Below, one piece after another: positions 20,323-30,689 of a DNA stretch of 64,000 nucleotides. Numbering within the stretch: position 1 is the stretch's first letter; each line of letters starts with the position of its first letter. Under the pieces are notes generated by a model. That model saw only the letters and a list, made by a program, of their open reading frames with translations, searched no databases and had not been told where the DNA came from. Source of the DNA: Euryodendron excelsum (lineage: Eukaryota > Streptophyta > Magnoliopsida > Ericales > Pentaphylacaceae); the NCBI GenBank assembly GCA_033060915.1, contig CM065387.1:38979501-39043500 (forward strand), in the 5' to 3' direction. A program made the position numbers and the translations under genes.

Positions 20323-22982
20323 TGTTGCGCCCAGATTTTTCACACTCGAATATTATACACACCAGCAGAAAAAATACTACACTCTCTCGTTAAAACTCAT
20401 CCTCCCAGAAGAATGAGTACGACTAGGTTTGAATTGAAAATTGATTTGAATAAGGGCTTTTGAAAACAATTTGGAGTCGCCACCTAACTTGATTAAGGTG
20501 AGTTAGGTCACCTTAAAACTAAGTACAATCCGAAGATTACACTTAGGGTTTTTGAAAAAAATTTTGAAAATACTTCCTCAAGAGAGGGTTTTTAGGAAAA
20601 TAAGTAGTTTGGCAACCTTTGAAAAATATTTAAGCCCTTTTTTGAAAATAAACTCTATTTGGTCTTTGAAAACAGTGATCCTAAGTTCAAAGGTTAGTTA
20701 CGTGTAGGGAAGACGCACTAAGTCATCACCCTACCCCGCCCTTGCGGTACCTACATGTCTATTCACCCTAGATTCACCTATGAGAGTCTTCAATCAATCT
20801 ATGTCCAAAACTATCCACTTTAGAAAAGAATTTTTGAAAAGAAATTTAACATGATACATGATATGCAAGTGTAAGAAAATACTTTGATTTTGAAAATAGA
20901 TTTGATTTGATTTGAAAAGATAAATTTTGTTTTGAAAGAAAGTTTTGGAGATTGGAAATAGAGATTTGGAAATAGCAATTTGAAATTGAAAGTTTGAAAT
21001 AGATCATGGAATTTGAGATTTGAAAAAGGTGGTGACCGCACTTATGAGGGTTGCCTACGTATCCCTTTGGAGGAATCAAGTCAATCGTAGTTCGGACAAG
21101 AGTCCGATAAAAAATAGAATATTTGATTAGAAAAAGAAATTGAATTGAAATTTGGATTGAAAGATTGAGAGATTGAACTTTAATTGGAAGATTTGAAAAG
21201 ATTGGTTTTGGAAAGCCTGGTTTTAGGAAACCTAGACTTAGGAAAGATGAGACTTTAGGAAAGACTTGAGATTAAGAAAGATTTGATTTGACTTGGAAGG
21301 GTTTTAGAAAAGATTGAATTTAGGAAATATTCGAATTAGGAAAGTTCCATTTTAGGAAATTTCATTTTAGGAAAGTTTTGGTTTAGGAAAGTTTTCAAAT
21401 TAGGAAAGTTATGATTTAGGAAAGTTTTGAAATAAGAAAGGTTTTGAAATAGGAAAGTTTCATTTCAAGAAAGTATTGAAATTGGAAAGTTTTGAATTTG
21501 AAATATTTTGAAATAGGAAACTTTTGAAAGTAAGAAAGTTTTGAATTTAGAAAGTTTAGATTTGGAAAGATTTGAAGTTTAGGAAAGTTTAGAATTTAAA
21601 AAATGTTTGAAAGTTTGAGTTCTAAAAACCACTTGAAGTTAGGAAAGGTTTAAATTTAAGAAAGATTTGAAGATTTGAATTTGGAAAGTTAAAATTTGTA
21701 AAGGTATGGAATTAGAAAAGGGTTTAATTAGAAAAGATTTGGAAGCTTAAAGTTTAAGAAAAGATTTAAAAGTTTAAGTTTGGGAAACTTAAAGTTTAGG
21801 AAGGTATGAGATTAGGAAAGATTTGCATTAGGAAATATTTGGATTTGGAAGGACTGAGATTCCTATTTCCTAAAGCGAAGGATTGGATTTTGTTTCTAAA
21901 AGAGGTGCTTTGATTTTGTTTCCGAAAATGGAGGATTGGATCTAGTTTCCTAAACACGAGATTGGATTTGGTTTCCTAAAACGAAATATTTAATTTGGCA
22001 TGGATTTGGAAAGGTGAAGTTTTAAAAATCCTAGATTTGGGAAAACTATAGTTGTGATGTAGAAAAAATAGATTTTAGAAACTTATGATTTTGATGTAAA
22101 AAAAGAAGATTTTGGAAACCTAGGTTTTGAGGCAAGTTTAAAAATCATGTTTTTGGGAAGGAAGATTAAGGTTTCCTAATTATTGGCTCTAAGGCTTGAC
22201 TTGGGCACCAAGGTAAAGAGATTTTGGAAAATGAATTTTTAGAAAGGAAGATTTTTGGAAGGAAATCTTAGAAAGGAGTTTTTGGAAAGAGTTTTTAGGA
22301 AAGCGTTTAGGGAGTATTCCTAGAAAGTGAATTTGAAAAAGGCGTTTTGGAAAGGAGTTTAAGAAGATGTTTTGAAAAATAGATCTTTGAAGAGAATGTT
22401 TTAGAAAACAATTTTGGAAACGAATTTCGGAGAGAGTTTTTAGAAAGCATGTTGAAAAAGGGATTTTAGAAGGAAAAATTTGAAAAGAGAGTTTTTAGAA
22501 AGTCCATAAAAATATCTCACTTCTCTAAAATGATTCTAACCATAAGAAGGTTAGAACCACTTTAAGATAGTGCTTTTGAAAACAACAATGATTTTGAAAA
22601 TATGGACCATATTGGTCACTTTAAATATAACACTTTTCTAAAGCAACCCTAGCCATTAAAAGATTAGAATCACCTTAGGATTGTGATTTTGATACAAGTT
22701 TTGAAGAAGAAAATTTTAGCACAAGTTTCAAAAAAGATTTTAATGCAAGTTTTGAAAACAAGTTGGAAAACGGATTTTGAAGAAATGCAAGACCATGATA
22801 TGCATAATGCAAGTTAAGGTCGTGAATATACAAGGTTAAAGGCTTCACCACATAACCAAGAGAGTCGAACCCACGTGGTCGCCGGTTAGACTAAAAGAAA
22901 GCCCCTAACATGGTGACCTTCAATAGCCTAATCCTAAACATGGACTGAGAAGTCCCTTGTTTCAAGCATGCAAGAAAGGGGA

Positions 22983-23006
22983 GGGGGGGGGGGGGGGGGG
23001 GGGGGA
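22983..23006. repeat. Poly-G tract in LTR
   Basis: A near-pure G run of more than 20 bases sits in the R/U5 part of the LTR, about 450 bp downstream of the TATA box in sense. The equivalent place is AAGAAAGGGGGG near 9074 in one sister LTR and about ten C at 61737-61747 in the reversed copy, so the run length varies among copies. Confidence 0.8.
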
Positions 23007-23436
23007 AGAAGAAGATGGGGGATTAAAATAGAAGAAAACCCAAGTCGGTTTGGAGGGAGAAGAGAGGGGGAAGATGCATAAACTTAAATAGGGAGCCTAC
23101 CTTGGGTCTTCTTTTATTTGCCTTGTTTTGCTTGCTTTGTTTTCCTTACTTTGCTTCGGTATTCGCTTCAGTCTTCGTCTTGATCTTCGAGAACTTGTCT
23201 TGATCTTCGAGAGCTTCAGGTTGCAGCACTTCAAGTCGTTAATGGATGCTTTGGAGGCTAGTGTATGAGTGTATATAAGTGTATAGGAGTATATGAGAGT
23301 TAGAGTTTGTGTATAGGGGCTAGAGTTTGGAAAACCTAAAGAAAACTAGGGTTTAGGGAGGCCACAAGCTTTGTATATTGAAGAGTAGGGTTTTTAGATT
23401 GAGTTTGCAAACCCCTTTCATGCTAGAAGAGGCTTT

Positions 23437-23446
23437 GTATTTATAG
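23437..23446 (-). promoter_or_regulatory. TATA box of the 3' LTR
   Basis: The minus strand reads CTATAAATAC in the context CTCTCTCTATAAATACAAAG. It aligns with the TATA boxes at 9436-9445 and 61304-61313. The palindrome GGCCAAAATTTGGCT lies 38 bp upstream in sense, at 23484-23498. Confidence 0.65.
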
Positions 23447-23483
23447 AGAGAGGATTGACCTAGCGCCTGTTGCAGTGGCGCTA

Positions 23484-23498
23484 GGCCAAAATTTGGCT
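23484..23498. promoter_or_regulatory. Conserved palindrome upstream of LTR TATA box
   Basis: GGCCAAAATTTGGCT differs by one base from the perfect palindrome in the sister LTR (9486-9500). It sits between two larger dyads, GGCGCTA at 23478-23484 and GACGCCACTACTAGTGGCGCC at about 23500-23520. The core CCAAAATTTGG is retained although neighbouring sequence differs. A diverged copy of the GCGCCACTA(G)TAGTGGCG dyad also occurs inside the element near 25185-25235. Confidence 0.5.
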
Positions 23499-24979
23499 TG
23501 ACGCCACTACTAGTGGCGCCAGCCACTTATGAAAGTTAAGATTGGCAAGCAACTTATCTTTAGAAGATTTGGGCACCTGTACTAGTGACTACCATACAAT
23601 TTTTAGCTTGGCTTCACTGGGAGTGACTCTGAAAAGTTCGAAAATGATTTGAGGGGCCGGGAATAGCCCGGAAGGTCGGGAAGAAATAGGAACCCTTAGA
23701 ATAGAGTCCCAGAGTTATTAGACTTGAAAAATGATGACAAGATGTGTTGGAAGGGTTGAACGGGCTATTAGGGGCAAAACGGTCAACCGAGTCGAAAAGC
23801 TACCGGGATGGACTCAGAATGTCTCAAAAGAAGACTCGAGGTTTGGAAACATTATTTAGAATGTTCCCAAATGTTACCGGTTTGATATCCAGAGCCGATG
23901 TGGTCAAAAAAGTTGACCGACCTACTAGGGACAAAACGGTCATTTTGCACCGGGTTTGCCGAAATTGACTCGGAATAATCCGGAAAGATAATGAAAGGTC
24001 AGGAATACTATAAAAAGCATTCTCAGAAGGTTACCGGTTTGATACACAAAGCCAGTATGGTTCCCGGGGCGTTCAAATGCCTAGGGGCAAAATGGTCATC
24101 TTGACCGAAAAGTCTCGGAATTGGCCCAAAACTGACTAGAAGGCACCTAATCATGCCGGATTGCCTTTAAGAAAATCTTGGAAAGGTGGACTTACCATTT
24201 TGAGGACTTAGGTACTTTCTCGAGAAGCGTGCCAAAAATGGCCCTATGGGCAGTTTGGTCATTTTTCACCAAAGTGGGCTACCAGGTACCGGTGTTGACT
24301 TGGGTTTTGAGTGTTTCCGCCACTCTGACGGCGGTCCCGTGATACAGGGGTTTGTTGGCAATTCCTTATGTCGACCTGTTTACGAGTGTTTCCACCACTC
24401 TGACGGTTGCGATATTTGCAAGTACTTCTGTTACTCTAACGATTCGCGATCATTCCCAAGACTGCCTGATCTTGGGAAGCTGCTAAAATGGACTTAGCGC
24501 CGGAGGAATCAACTTTCTTGAAAGCCGTGCTGAAACGAATATTTATGCATTAGCGAGCTAGTAGGCACCAAAGGTGGACCGTTCTACAATCTCGGGGACT
24601 TGGGGTCTCATCCTAGTCGACGGGTTTAAAGGGACTTACCATTCCGAAGAGTTCATTCAAAAACGTGCTAGATTGGATGGAGATACCGCCTTGAGGAATC
24701 AACTTTCTCGAGGGACGTATTGGAATTTGAATTAGAATTGGAATTGGAAAGGGGACTTATCGTTTTCGGAAAGACGCGCCTATTGAAATTGGACCGATCA
24801 ATGCCCCCAAGGGCATTTTGGTTATTTTGCCTTTATTTGGGCCCAAAGGGCCTGCGAAGTGATTGATTAACGGGATTAGACTTGAAAAGTTGATTTAGAT
24901 TAGAATACGTCCATATTGATTTGAATACAAGTTTGGATGGACTGGAGACTGCCGAACGGGCAAAAATGGAGTGCTTACA

Positions 24980-24996
24980 GCTGCCCCTCTTTTTCT
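24980..24996 (-). promoter_or_regulatory. Polypurine tract
   Basis: The minus strand reads AGAAAAAGAGGGGCAGC immediately before the LTR start TGTAAGCAC. This is where plus-strand DNA synthesis is primed in LTR elements, and it fixes the sense of the element as minus. Confidence 0.75.
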
Positions 24997-26420
24997 GTCT
25001 TTGCTTGTCAAAGACAGAAAACGATAGAGTAGGAGTCCCATGTTGACTGTGAGGCGGTCGAAGGGACGAACTTTGGAAATTTTTCCAAAACAGGAGTTTA
25101 GCAATGGATATTGGGCCCAAAAGGCTTTTGAAATCGAGTTTTGGCGGGAAAAAGGGTAAAGTTACCCAGAATTTGGAACTAGCGCCACTAGTAGTGGCGA
25201 CTTTGGAAGAATTGGCTTGGCGTCACTACAAGTGGCACTAAGCTTGGGATCAAAACCAGCAACATTTTCTGGTCCGAATACTTGCAGGATTTGAAGGATT
25301 TTCACAAAACCGGGAGGCATTGTAAGGAAACCGACATGGACATTGCAACCGTGCTTCATAGGGACCACGAGGGATTATCGGAAGTAAACCCCGTCGCCGA
25401 AAAAGTCGCCGGAAGAGAAGATTTCGCCGGAGAACTCCAAGAGGTGAGTTTTTGATTTTATATTGATATTGATGTGTAGAATTCTGTTTGAGCCATGTGA
25501 ATAGTGGAACTTTATATTTTGATATGTTTTGAACACTATGGTGAAGTTCTTTTTGCATTTCGGTGCTTATTTGATTGAACTTGAGTGATTTTGCACGATT
25601 ATGAAAAGGGGTTTTGACAAGAATTGGAGGTTTGTTCCTACAGGCTTGGGTGTTGAGTTTTTCGGCTAGATTTTTATACTGTGTGCCTTAGAAAAATGTG
25701 TTTAACAGCCGTACAAAGTTTTGTGGTTTTTTAAAAACTCGGTGAATTTTTGATTTTTTGAAAAATAAAAAAAATACTTAGAAAATTAAGAAAATTTAAG
25801 AAATTGATGAAATTTTAGAATAAAATTTAGAAAAATTCGGGAATATTTTAGAAAACATTTGAAATGATTTTGAGGAATTTTAGGACATCTTTGAAAACCA
25901 TTAATTTATTGAAAAATGAAACGAGTCTTTTGAGAAGTTTAAAAATTTTATAAGGGTGTGCAGGTGTTGGTGCTATGTGATGGTGATGTTTCTAGAGTGC
26001 ATGGCTTGTGTTTTGTGTTGATGTTGTGGGTGTTGTAGGGACCATTTTTGAACAAAATTCTGTTAAAATTTTTAGAAATTCAAAGGAAGGGTTGGAGAAA
26101 TAAGATCTTTTTGAAGGAAAAAGATATAAAATCATTAAGGATGGGGCCTTTTTGGCAGAGAAGACCCCGAGAAACTCAAGGGCGTTAAAACTATTGGAAG
26201 AAAAATTTGGGAAAGGGACATGTTTTGAAAACATATTTTAACTTTGGAAAACTCGGGATTTTGATGAGAATTTCGAAAGACTGAAAATTTGAGAATTGAG
26301 TTTGAAGAAAACTTTTTGGAGGAAGAAGTTCTTAGAAAATCTTGATTAGGATAGAAAAAGTTTGGGATGAATTTTGACAGGAAGGTTTTGAAATTTTGAC
26401 TTAGGACTCATTTGGAATTT
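24997..26420. other. Internal region between PMD gene and 3' LTR, no gene
   Basis: There is no convincing reading frame. The stretch 25160-25240 repeats the GCGCCACTAGTAGTGGCG-type dyads also found in the LTR promoter. From about 25560 it turns AT-rich and purine-biased on the plus strand. It would act as the upstream region of the plus-strand PMD gene. Confidence 0.4.
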
Positions 26421-26429
26421 TTGGACAAA

Positions 26430-26790
26430 ACGTATAGAAAATTCGCTTTGACTTGGAACAGGAAGTTTAAAATTAAAATGTATAGAAAATTCATTTTAAC
26501 TTAGAATTGGATGTAAAATCAGAATGTATAGGAAATTCATTTTGACTTAGAATTGGATTTAAAATCAAAATGTGTAGAAAATTCATTTTGACTTATAATT
26601 GGATTTAAAATCAAAATGTGTAGAAAATTCATTTTGACTTAGAATTGGATTTAAAATCAAAATGTGTAGGAAATTCATTTTGACTTAGAATTAGATTTAA
26701 CATCAAAATATGTAGGAAATTCATTTTGACTTAACATGAAAAATTTAAAATTAAAATGTGTAGGAAATTCATTTTGACTTAGAATTTGAA
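26430..26790. repeat. 46-bp tandem repeat, about eight copies
   Basis: The unit is (A)AATGTGTAGRAAATTCATTT plus TGACTTAGAATTGGATTTAAAATC. The TGTAG/TATAG landmark falls at 26481, 26527, 26573, 26619, 26665, 26711 and 26759: exact 46-bp spacing, then one of 48. Outer units are more diverged than inner ones. The array ends about 125 bp upstream of the PMD start codon, inside or next to its probable 5' UTR intron. Confidence 0.85.
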
Positions 26791-26914
26791 AAGATTTTTT
26801 ATGTTATTTTATTATTTTTTGTTTCTTTTCATTCTTTTATTTATTTATTTTATTATTATTTTTATCTGCATATACCATATATTAACATCTCTTTCCTTGG
26901 CTTACCTTTTCAGG

Positions 26915-28760
26915 ATGGCAGATACGGGTGATGATGGTTCCGAGAGGAGACGCTACTCCGGGAAGGCGGCCTGGACAGATTTCGCCAATGATTCCAGTCG
27001 ATCCAAAGGTAGCCGACGATCTACTAGACAGGCACCGTCTAGTCAGAGTAGACGAGGGAGTAGGCCACTTGTCGACCCCTTTCCTCTGGTTAAGCAGACT
27101 TTTGCGGAGGAGGTTGGTACTAATGAGGAGATACCGGGTCTTAGGGATCAGGTGACTGGTTATGGAAGAGCCGCCTCTAGACATAAACACAAAGATGCTG
27201 ATTTGGGCGACTTGAAGATATCGGACATCCCACCGCTTGGGGATCTTGCTTATCACCCCAATGTATATTCTAGACAGCATTTGCCCCCTCCGCAAGAACA
27301 CACAGCTTTTAGAGGGGCTGTTCATCAGGTCTTCATGACCAGGCAGCAGGCTACTCCATCATATCGTGCTTTCTTGGCTGAGATCGGGTTCGGAGCTTTT
27401 ATGGGATTACAGGCTAACCGCTTAAACAGACACCTTGTACTAGCGCTGATGAAGAGGTGGTTTAGAGAGACTAGAACCTTTCATTTTGTTGGCTTTGAGT
27501 TGGGTCCCACCCTCTTGGATTGGGCAATCATTACAGGGCTTTCCTTCGTCGACCGGCGAATCAGTTTACAGTCAATTAGTAAAGACGAGGCATGCATTCT
27601 ACTGGACTTGCCCCCTCCCGAGCGTTATGCTTTTCCAATTTCCTGGCTAAGTCGAAATGACAGTACCTTTGCTATTGAGCCATCCCCTGCTCAGCGCAAC
27701 ATCATGAGGCAGCGACTTGTTCTATTTATCATCTTCAGCTGCTTTTGCAACAACAACAAGTCGCTTGTGCCTTTTCGGTTAGTGAGCATAGTAGCTAATC
27801 TTGGGGCTTTATCTGAGCTGGATTGGGGGTCCTTCTCCTTTAGCTAATTCCTTCGATCGATGCAGGTCCGAAATTCTTCTCGTTGGGGCAGTATGACTAG
27901 TTTTTGGCCCTTCCTTGTCTGGTGGAGCTACGAGTACCTACTTGTTCATCGCCTCGCGGTTATTGAGGATGACCTTTGTCCTCATGCTTTGAGGTGGGCT
28001 CGTGACCAGGTGGCCCAGCGATCGGAGATTATTGACTTCGTGACGCTACGGGCGAACCTAAAGTTGATTGAGGCGAGGGACGTGACTTAACGGCCCTTTA
28101 TTGGATTAGTTCATTATAAGACGTTGCGGTACTTGGTCCCGTTGTCCCTGTCGAGGGCTTCTTTTCTCAGTGACGATACTTGGGAGTCCTATCTAGGAGA
28201 GCGACACTGGTGGCAGTTTCATGAGGAGTTTCGATCAGCAGGAGATCCGCCGGAGTATATGTTTGGAGCTTTGGTGGTAGGAGTGCCTATCCCCTATCAA
28301 GAGCGCTAGTCGGGTGCCGAGTTCTTACTTCCTCTGGATACGAACTACGCTACATCCTTCGGGGCTTATTCTGTCGATGCCTTCACCCGGTTTGAGGTAG
28401 TAGTCGGCGGACACGTTGTGGGCCAGGAGGTGGTCAACTTGTGGAGCCGTGCCAGAGGATACTTGCCCCAGGCTGAGTTTACCGCTGTGAGGGATCAGAG
28501 AGATTGGTACCAGATGGAGCGAGATCAGTATCAGGCAGAGGTGGCTTCCTTGACGGCTCGGTTAGCCTAGATGGGAGGTGGTGGGGTATGTTGTCTTTTC
28601 TTTCCTTCTTTTCGCTTTGATGTTGTTTAGTTATTCTTTCATGTGGATGATTTTGACTCTGTCTTCTTTGCAGGATGCTGGTGCTTCTATTAGTTATCCA
28701 CCTCTCCTGATGCCGGGTTTCAGAGATTTCAATCCGGAGGATATTGATTTCGACCTTTGA
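26915..28760 (+). pseudogene. Plant mobile domain (PMD) gene, antisense inside retrotransposon, broken by stops
   Basis: Start ATG at 26915 (MADTGDDGSERRRYSGKAAW) follows a pyrimidine tract and an AG, TTTTCAG, so a 5' UTR intron is likely. Exon 1 runs to 28585, an 88-bp GT-AG intron follows (28586-28673), and exon 2 ends at TGA 28758-28760: about 585 codons in one frame. The PMD core is visible: FRGAVHQVF, LNRHLVLALMKRWFRETRTF, HFVGFELGPTLLDWAIITGL, LSELDWGSF and WPFLVWWSYEYLLVHR. Four in-frame stops (27845 TAA, 28088 TAA, 28307 TAG, 28568 TAG) each lie one C-to-T step from CAA or CAG. No frameshift is seen. PMD proteins are plant-specific, related to transposon-borne proteins and to MAIL1/MAIN; their biochemical role here is unknown. 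Confidence 0.8.
28586..28673 (+). other. Predicted intron of the PMD gene
   Basis: GTATGTTGTC begins and TCTTTGCAG ends an 88-bp T-rich segment between codons in phase 0. Removing it joins GGG to GATGCTGGTGCTTCT and gives the ending FRDFNPEDIDFDL. An intron retained in genomic orientation antisense to the element shows that the gene was acquired as DNA, or is spliced only from its own strand. Confidence 0.6.
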
Positions 28761-30689
28761 CAGATGCCCCTTACTATAGGCCCTAATCTGCTTTTGCCCC
28801 TATCCCTGAGATGTATTTATGTTAGACAATTTTATTTTGATTGATATTTATGATATTTAGATGCGTGGAAAGGCAAAGACATTTATAATCTTTACAGCTA
28901 AGTACATGATCAGATGCATGTGATGGATGATGATGTTGTGTATTTATTACATGAGTTGATATTAAACTGTGTTGGTGACTTCTGTTTCTACAGGGAGTTA
29001 TGTCCCACATATGCAAAGCCCATGCCGATTTTTTTTTTATAAAGAAAATTCATGTACATATTAGAAATAAACTAATTAACGGAATGACAAGGGATGCTGT
29101 CAAGCTCATTATCTTCGGAATGGTAACTCTTTCCTTTTTGGGGGGGCCTAGCTTCTCCTTTGGCTCAACCTTACCTTGACTGGATGATAGCACTTCGCAC
29201 CTTTCTCAACCTTTTGACCGCCTCCGATTCTCTGCCTCGGGGTTAGTGTATATGGTTATTGAACTGAAACTCTCAACTCTCGGGTTTTTAGCAATAGCTT
29301 ACCTGACCTTTAGCAGAGCGATAAGTGGCTAGTCCTTTAATCTGAGGAGACTTTGCTTTAGGACTGTAATGTAGGCTAGGTTATGGGGTTTTTGAAGCAA
29401 TGGGATATGTAGGCTCAAATTCATTATTGTTTTCAACAGGGTTTAGATCGATACCATCCTTGACTATTTTTCTTCCAGTAGGGTTAGCATCCGTTCTTGG
29501 CTTTGGCAGCGTGTTCAGCTCATTTAGATCAAGCAATCCGTTTTTCAATCAAAGTGGACTTTAGTAAGGTTGTAACGTAAGCCATGATTTCGGGGTTTTG
29601 CAAGAAAGGGTAAGGTCTCGAACCTATTGTTTTTACTAGGCTTCTTTGTAACCTAGGATCACCTTTAAATTTCTCCCTTACTCTTACTATATACTTCTCA
29701 GGGTGAGAATGACTCTTTCTTTTCGATCGATGCTTTTTGAGATAAACATGACTCTTTTCTCTTTCGGTCTTCTTATTATGACTTACAAGATGGCATAATC
29801 ATGGTTTGCTTCGGGCCTTTTCTTGGATATCATTTTTTTTTTTTGGCCTTTTGCCCCTTGGTAATTCTTTTCCTTTGCTTTTTTCTTTTTATTTATTTTC
29901 TTTCCTTTTATGAAACAAATAATTCTACAACCCTTTCTCCTTTTTAGTAGTTCAATCTAACACAATGTGGGCGGTGATCCCTAGGTTGGGGTTTTCTTGA
30001 AAAAGATAAATGGCTCAACGAGTTTGGCAAAGGGTTTGCTTCTGACTGTATGGAAATGAAATGAGAGCCTCTCTTCACTTTGAACTAGATTGCTTGATCC
30101 ATAAAGCCTTCAATGTTACCTTATCACGGTGGAGGTGGATACCATTCCCAGAGTTATTAACTATTATCTACCCAATGTGGGGAGGACAGTCTTAGATCGG
30201 GGTTGACAAGGAAAACTTCATTTGATGCAAGGCACTAGGGGCTAAGCAAAGGGAATATAAACACTTTTATAAGGGGAAATGAAAAATGACTCCTCTTCAT
30301 CTCGATAATCTGGCCATTCATCGCCTAGCTTCGGTGTCTTCCAAGTGTTGCCTCTAGGTAGTTTCCTCACTCATCCTTATCCTCTCTCTCTCTCTTTTCA
30401 AAAAGTTGATCATTTGGCGAGCAGCTAACTCATCTTGTTATCCCTTCAAGTCAGATCATTCCATAAGATAAACCATACCCCCTTATGTAGGAAAATTTTT
30501 ACCATTCACAAGAGAAAATAAGGCAACAACAATGAATAAAAAGACTTAATCATTTTATTATATCAGTAAAAGCATATAGTTCTGTTTTAAAGAAATAAAA
30601 GTACAGATATTAATTTAAGAACAAAATGTAAAAGGGATAGAAAGAAAGTGAGTGCAAACACCCCTCTCTTATACGCTTTGGAGGGGAAC
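28761..30689. other. Gene-free stretch where pol would be expected
   Basis: Neither strand shows RT (YxDD), RNase H, protease or integrase motifs. The sequence is T-rich on the plus strand with several runs of T (29820-29940) and short frames only. It is probably the 3' trailer of the antisense gene plus the scar of a pol deletion. Confidence 0.55.

Larger units (their letters stand above)
20323..24979 (-). repeat. 3' LTR of the family L element (4.66 kb)
   Basis: Plus-strand ends are TGTTGCGCCC at 20323 and GTGCTTACA at 24979. In sense the LTR begins TGTAAGCACTCC, directly after the polypurine tract. U3 runs about 1.5 kb to the TATA box at 23446. R/U5 is about 3.1 kb and is dominated by degenerate AGGAAAGTTTTGAA(A/T)T(T/A)-type words (21140-22010). 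A run of more than 20 G lies at about 22983-23006. It matches 4830-11260 apart from the nested LTR there, 34284-36680 and, reversed, 61291-64000. Confidence 0.85.

Noticed and set aside
20323..24979. Plus-strand sense for the family L LTR (TGTTGCGCCC as 5' end)
   Set aside because: TG...CA ends are symmetric. The primer site, polypurine tract, gag strand and TATA box all point to minus sense.
26786..26914. Start of the PMD protein at ATG 26786 with a hydrophobic N-terminus
   Set aside because: The upstream 43 codons are a translated T-rich intron or leader ending in TTTTCAG. The ATG at 26915 right after this acceptor is the likelier start.
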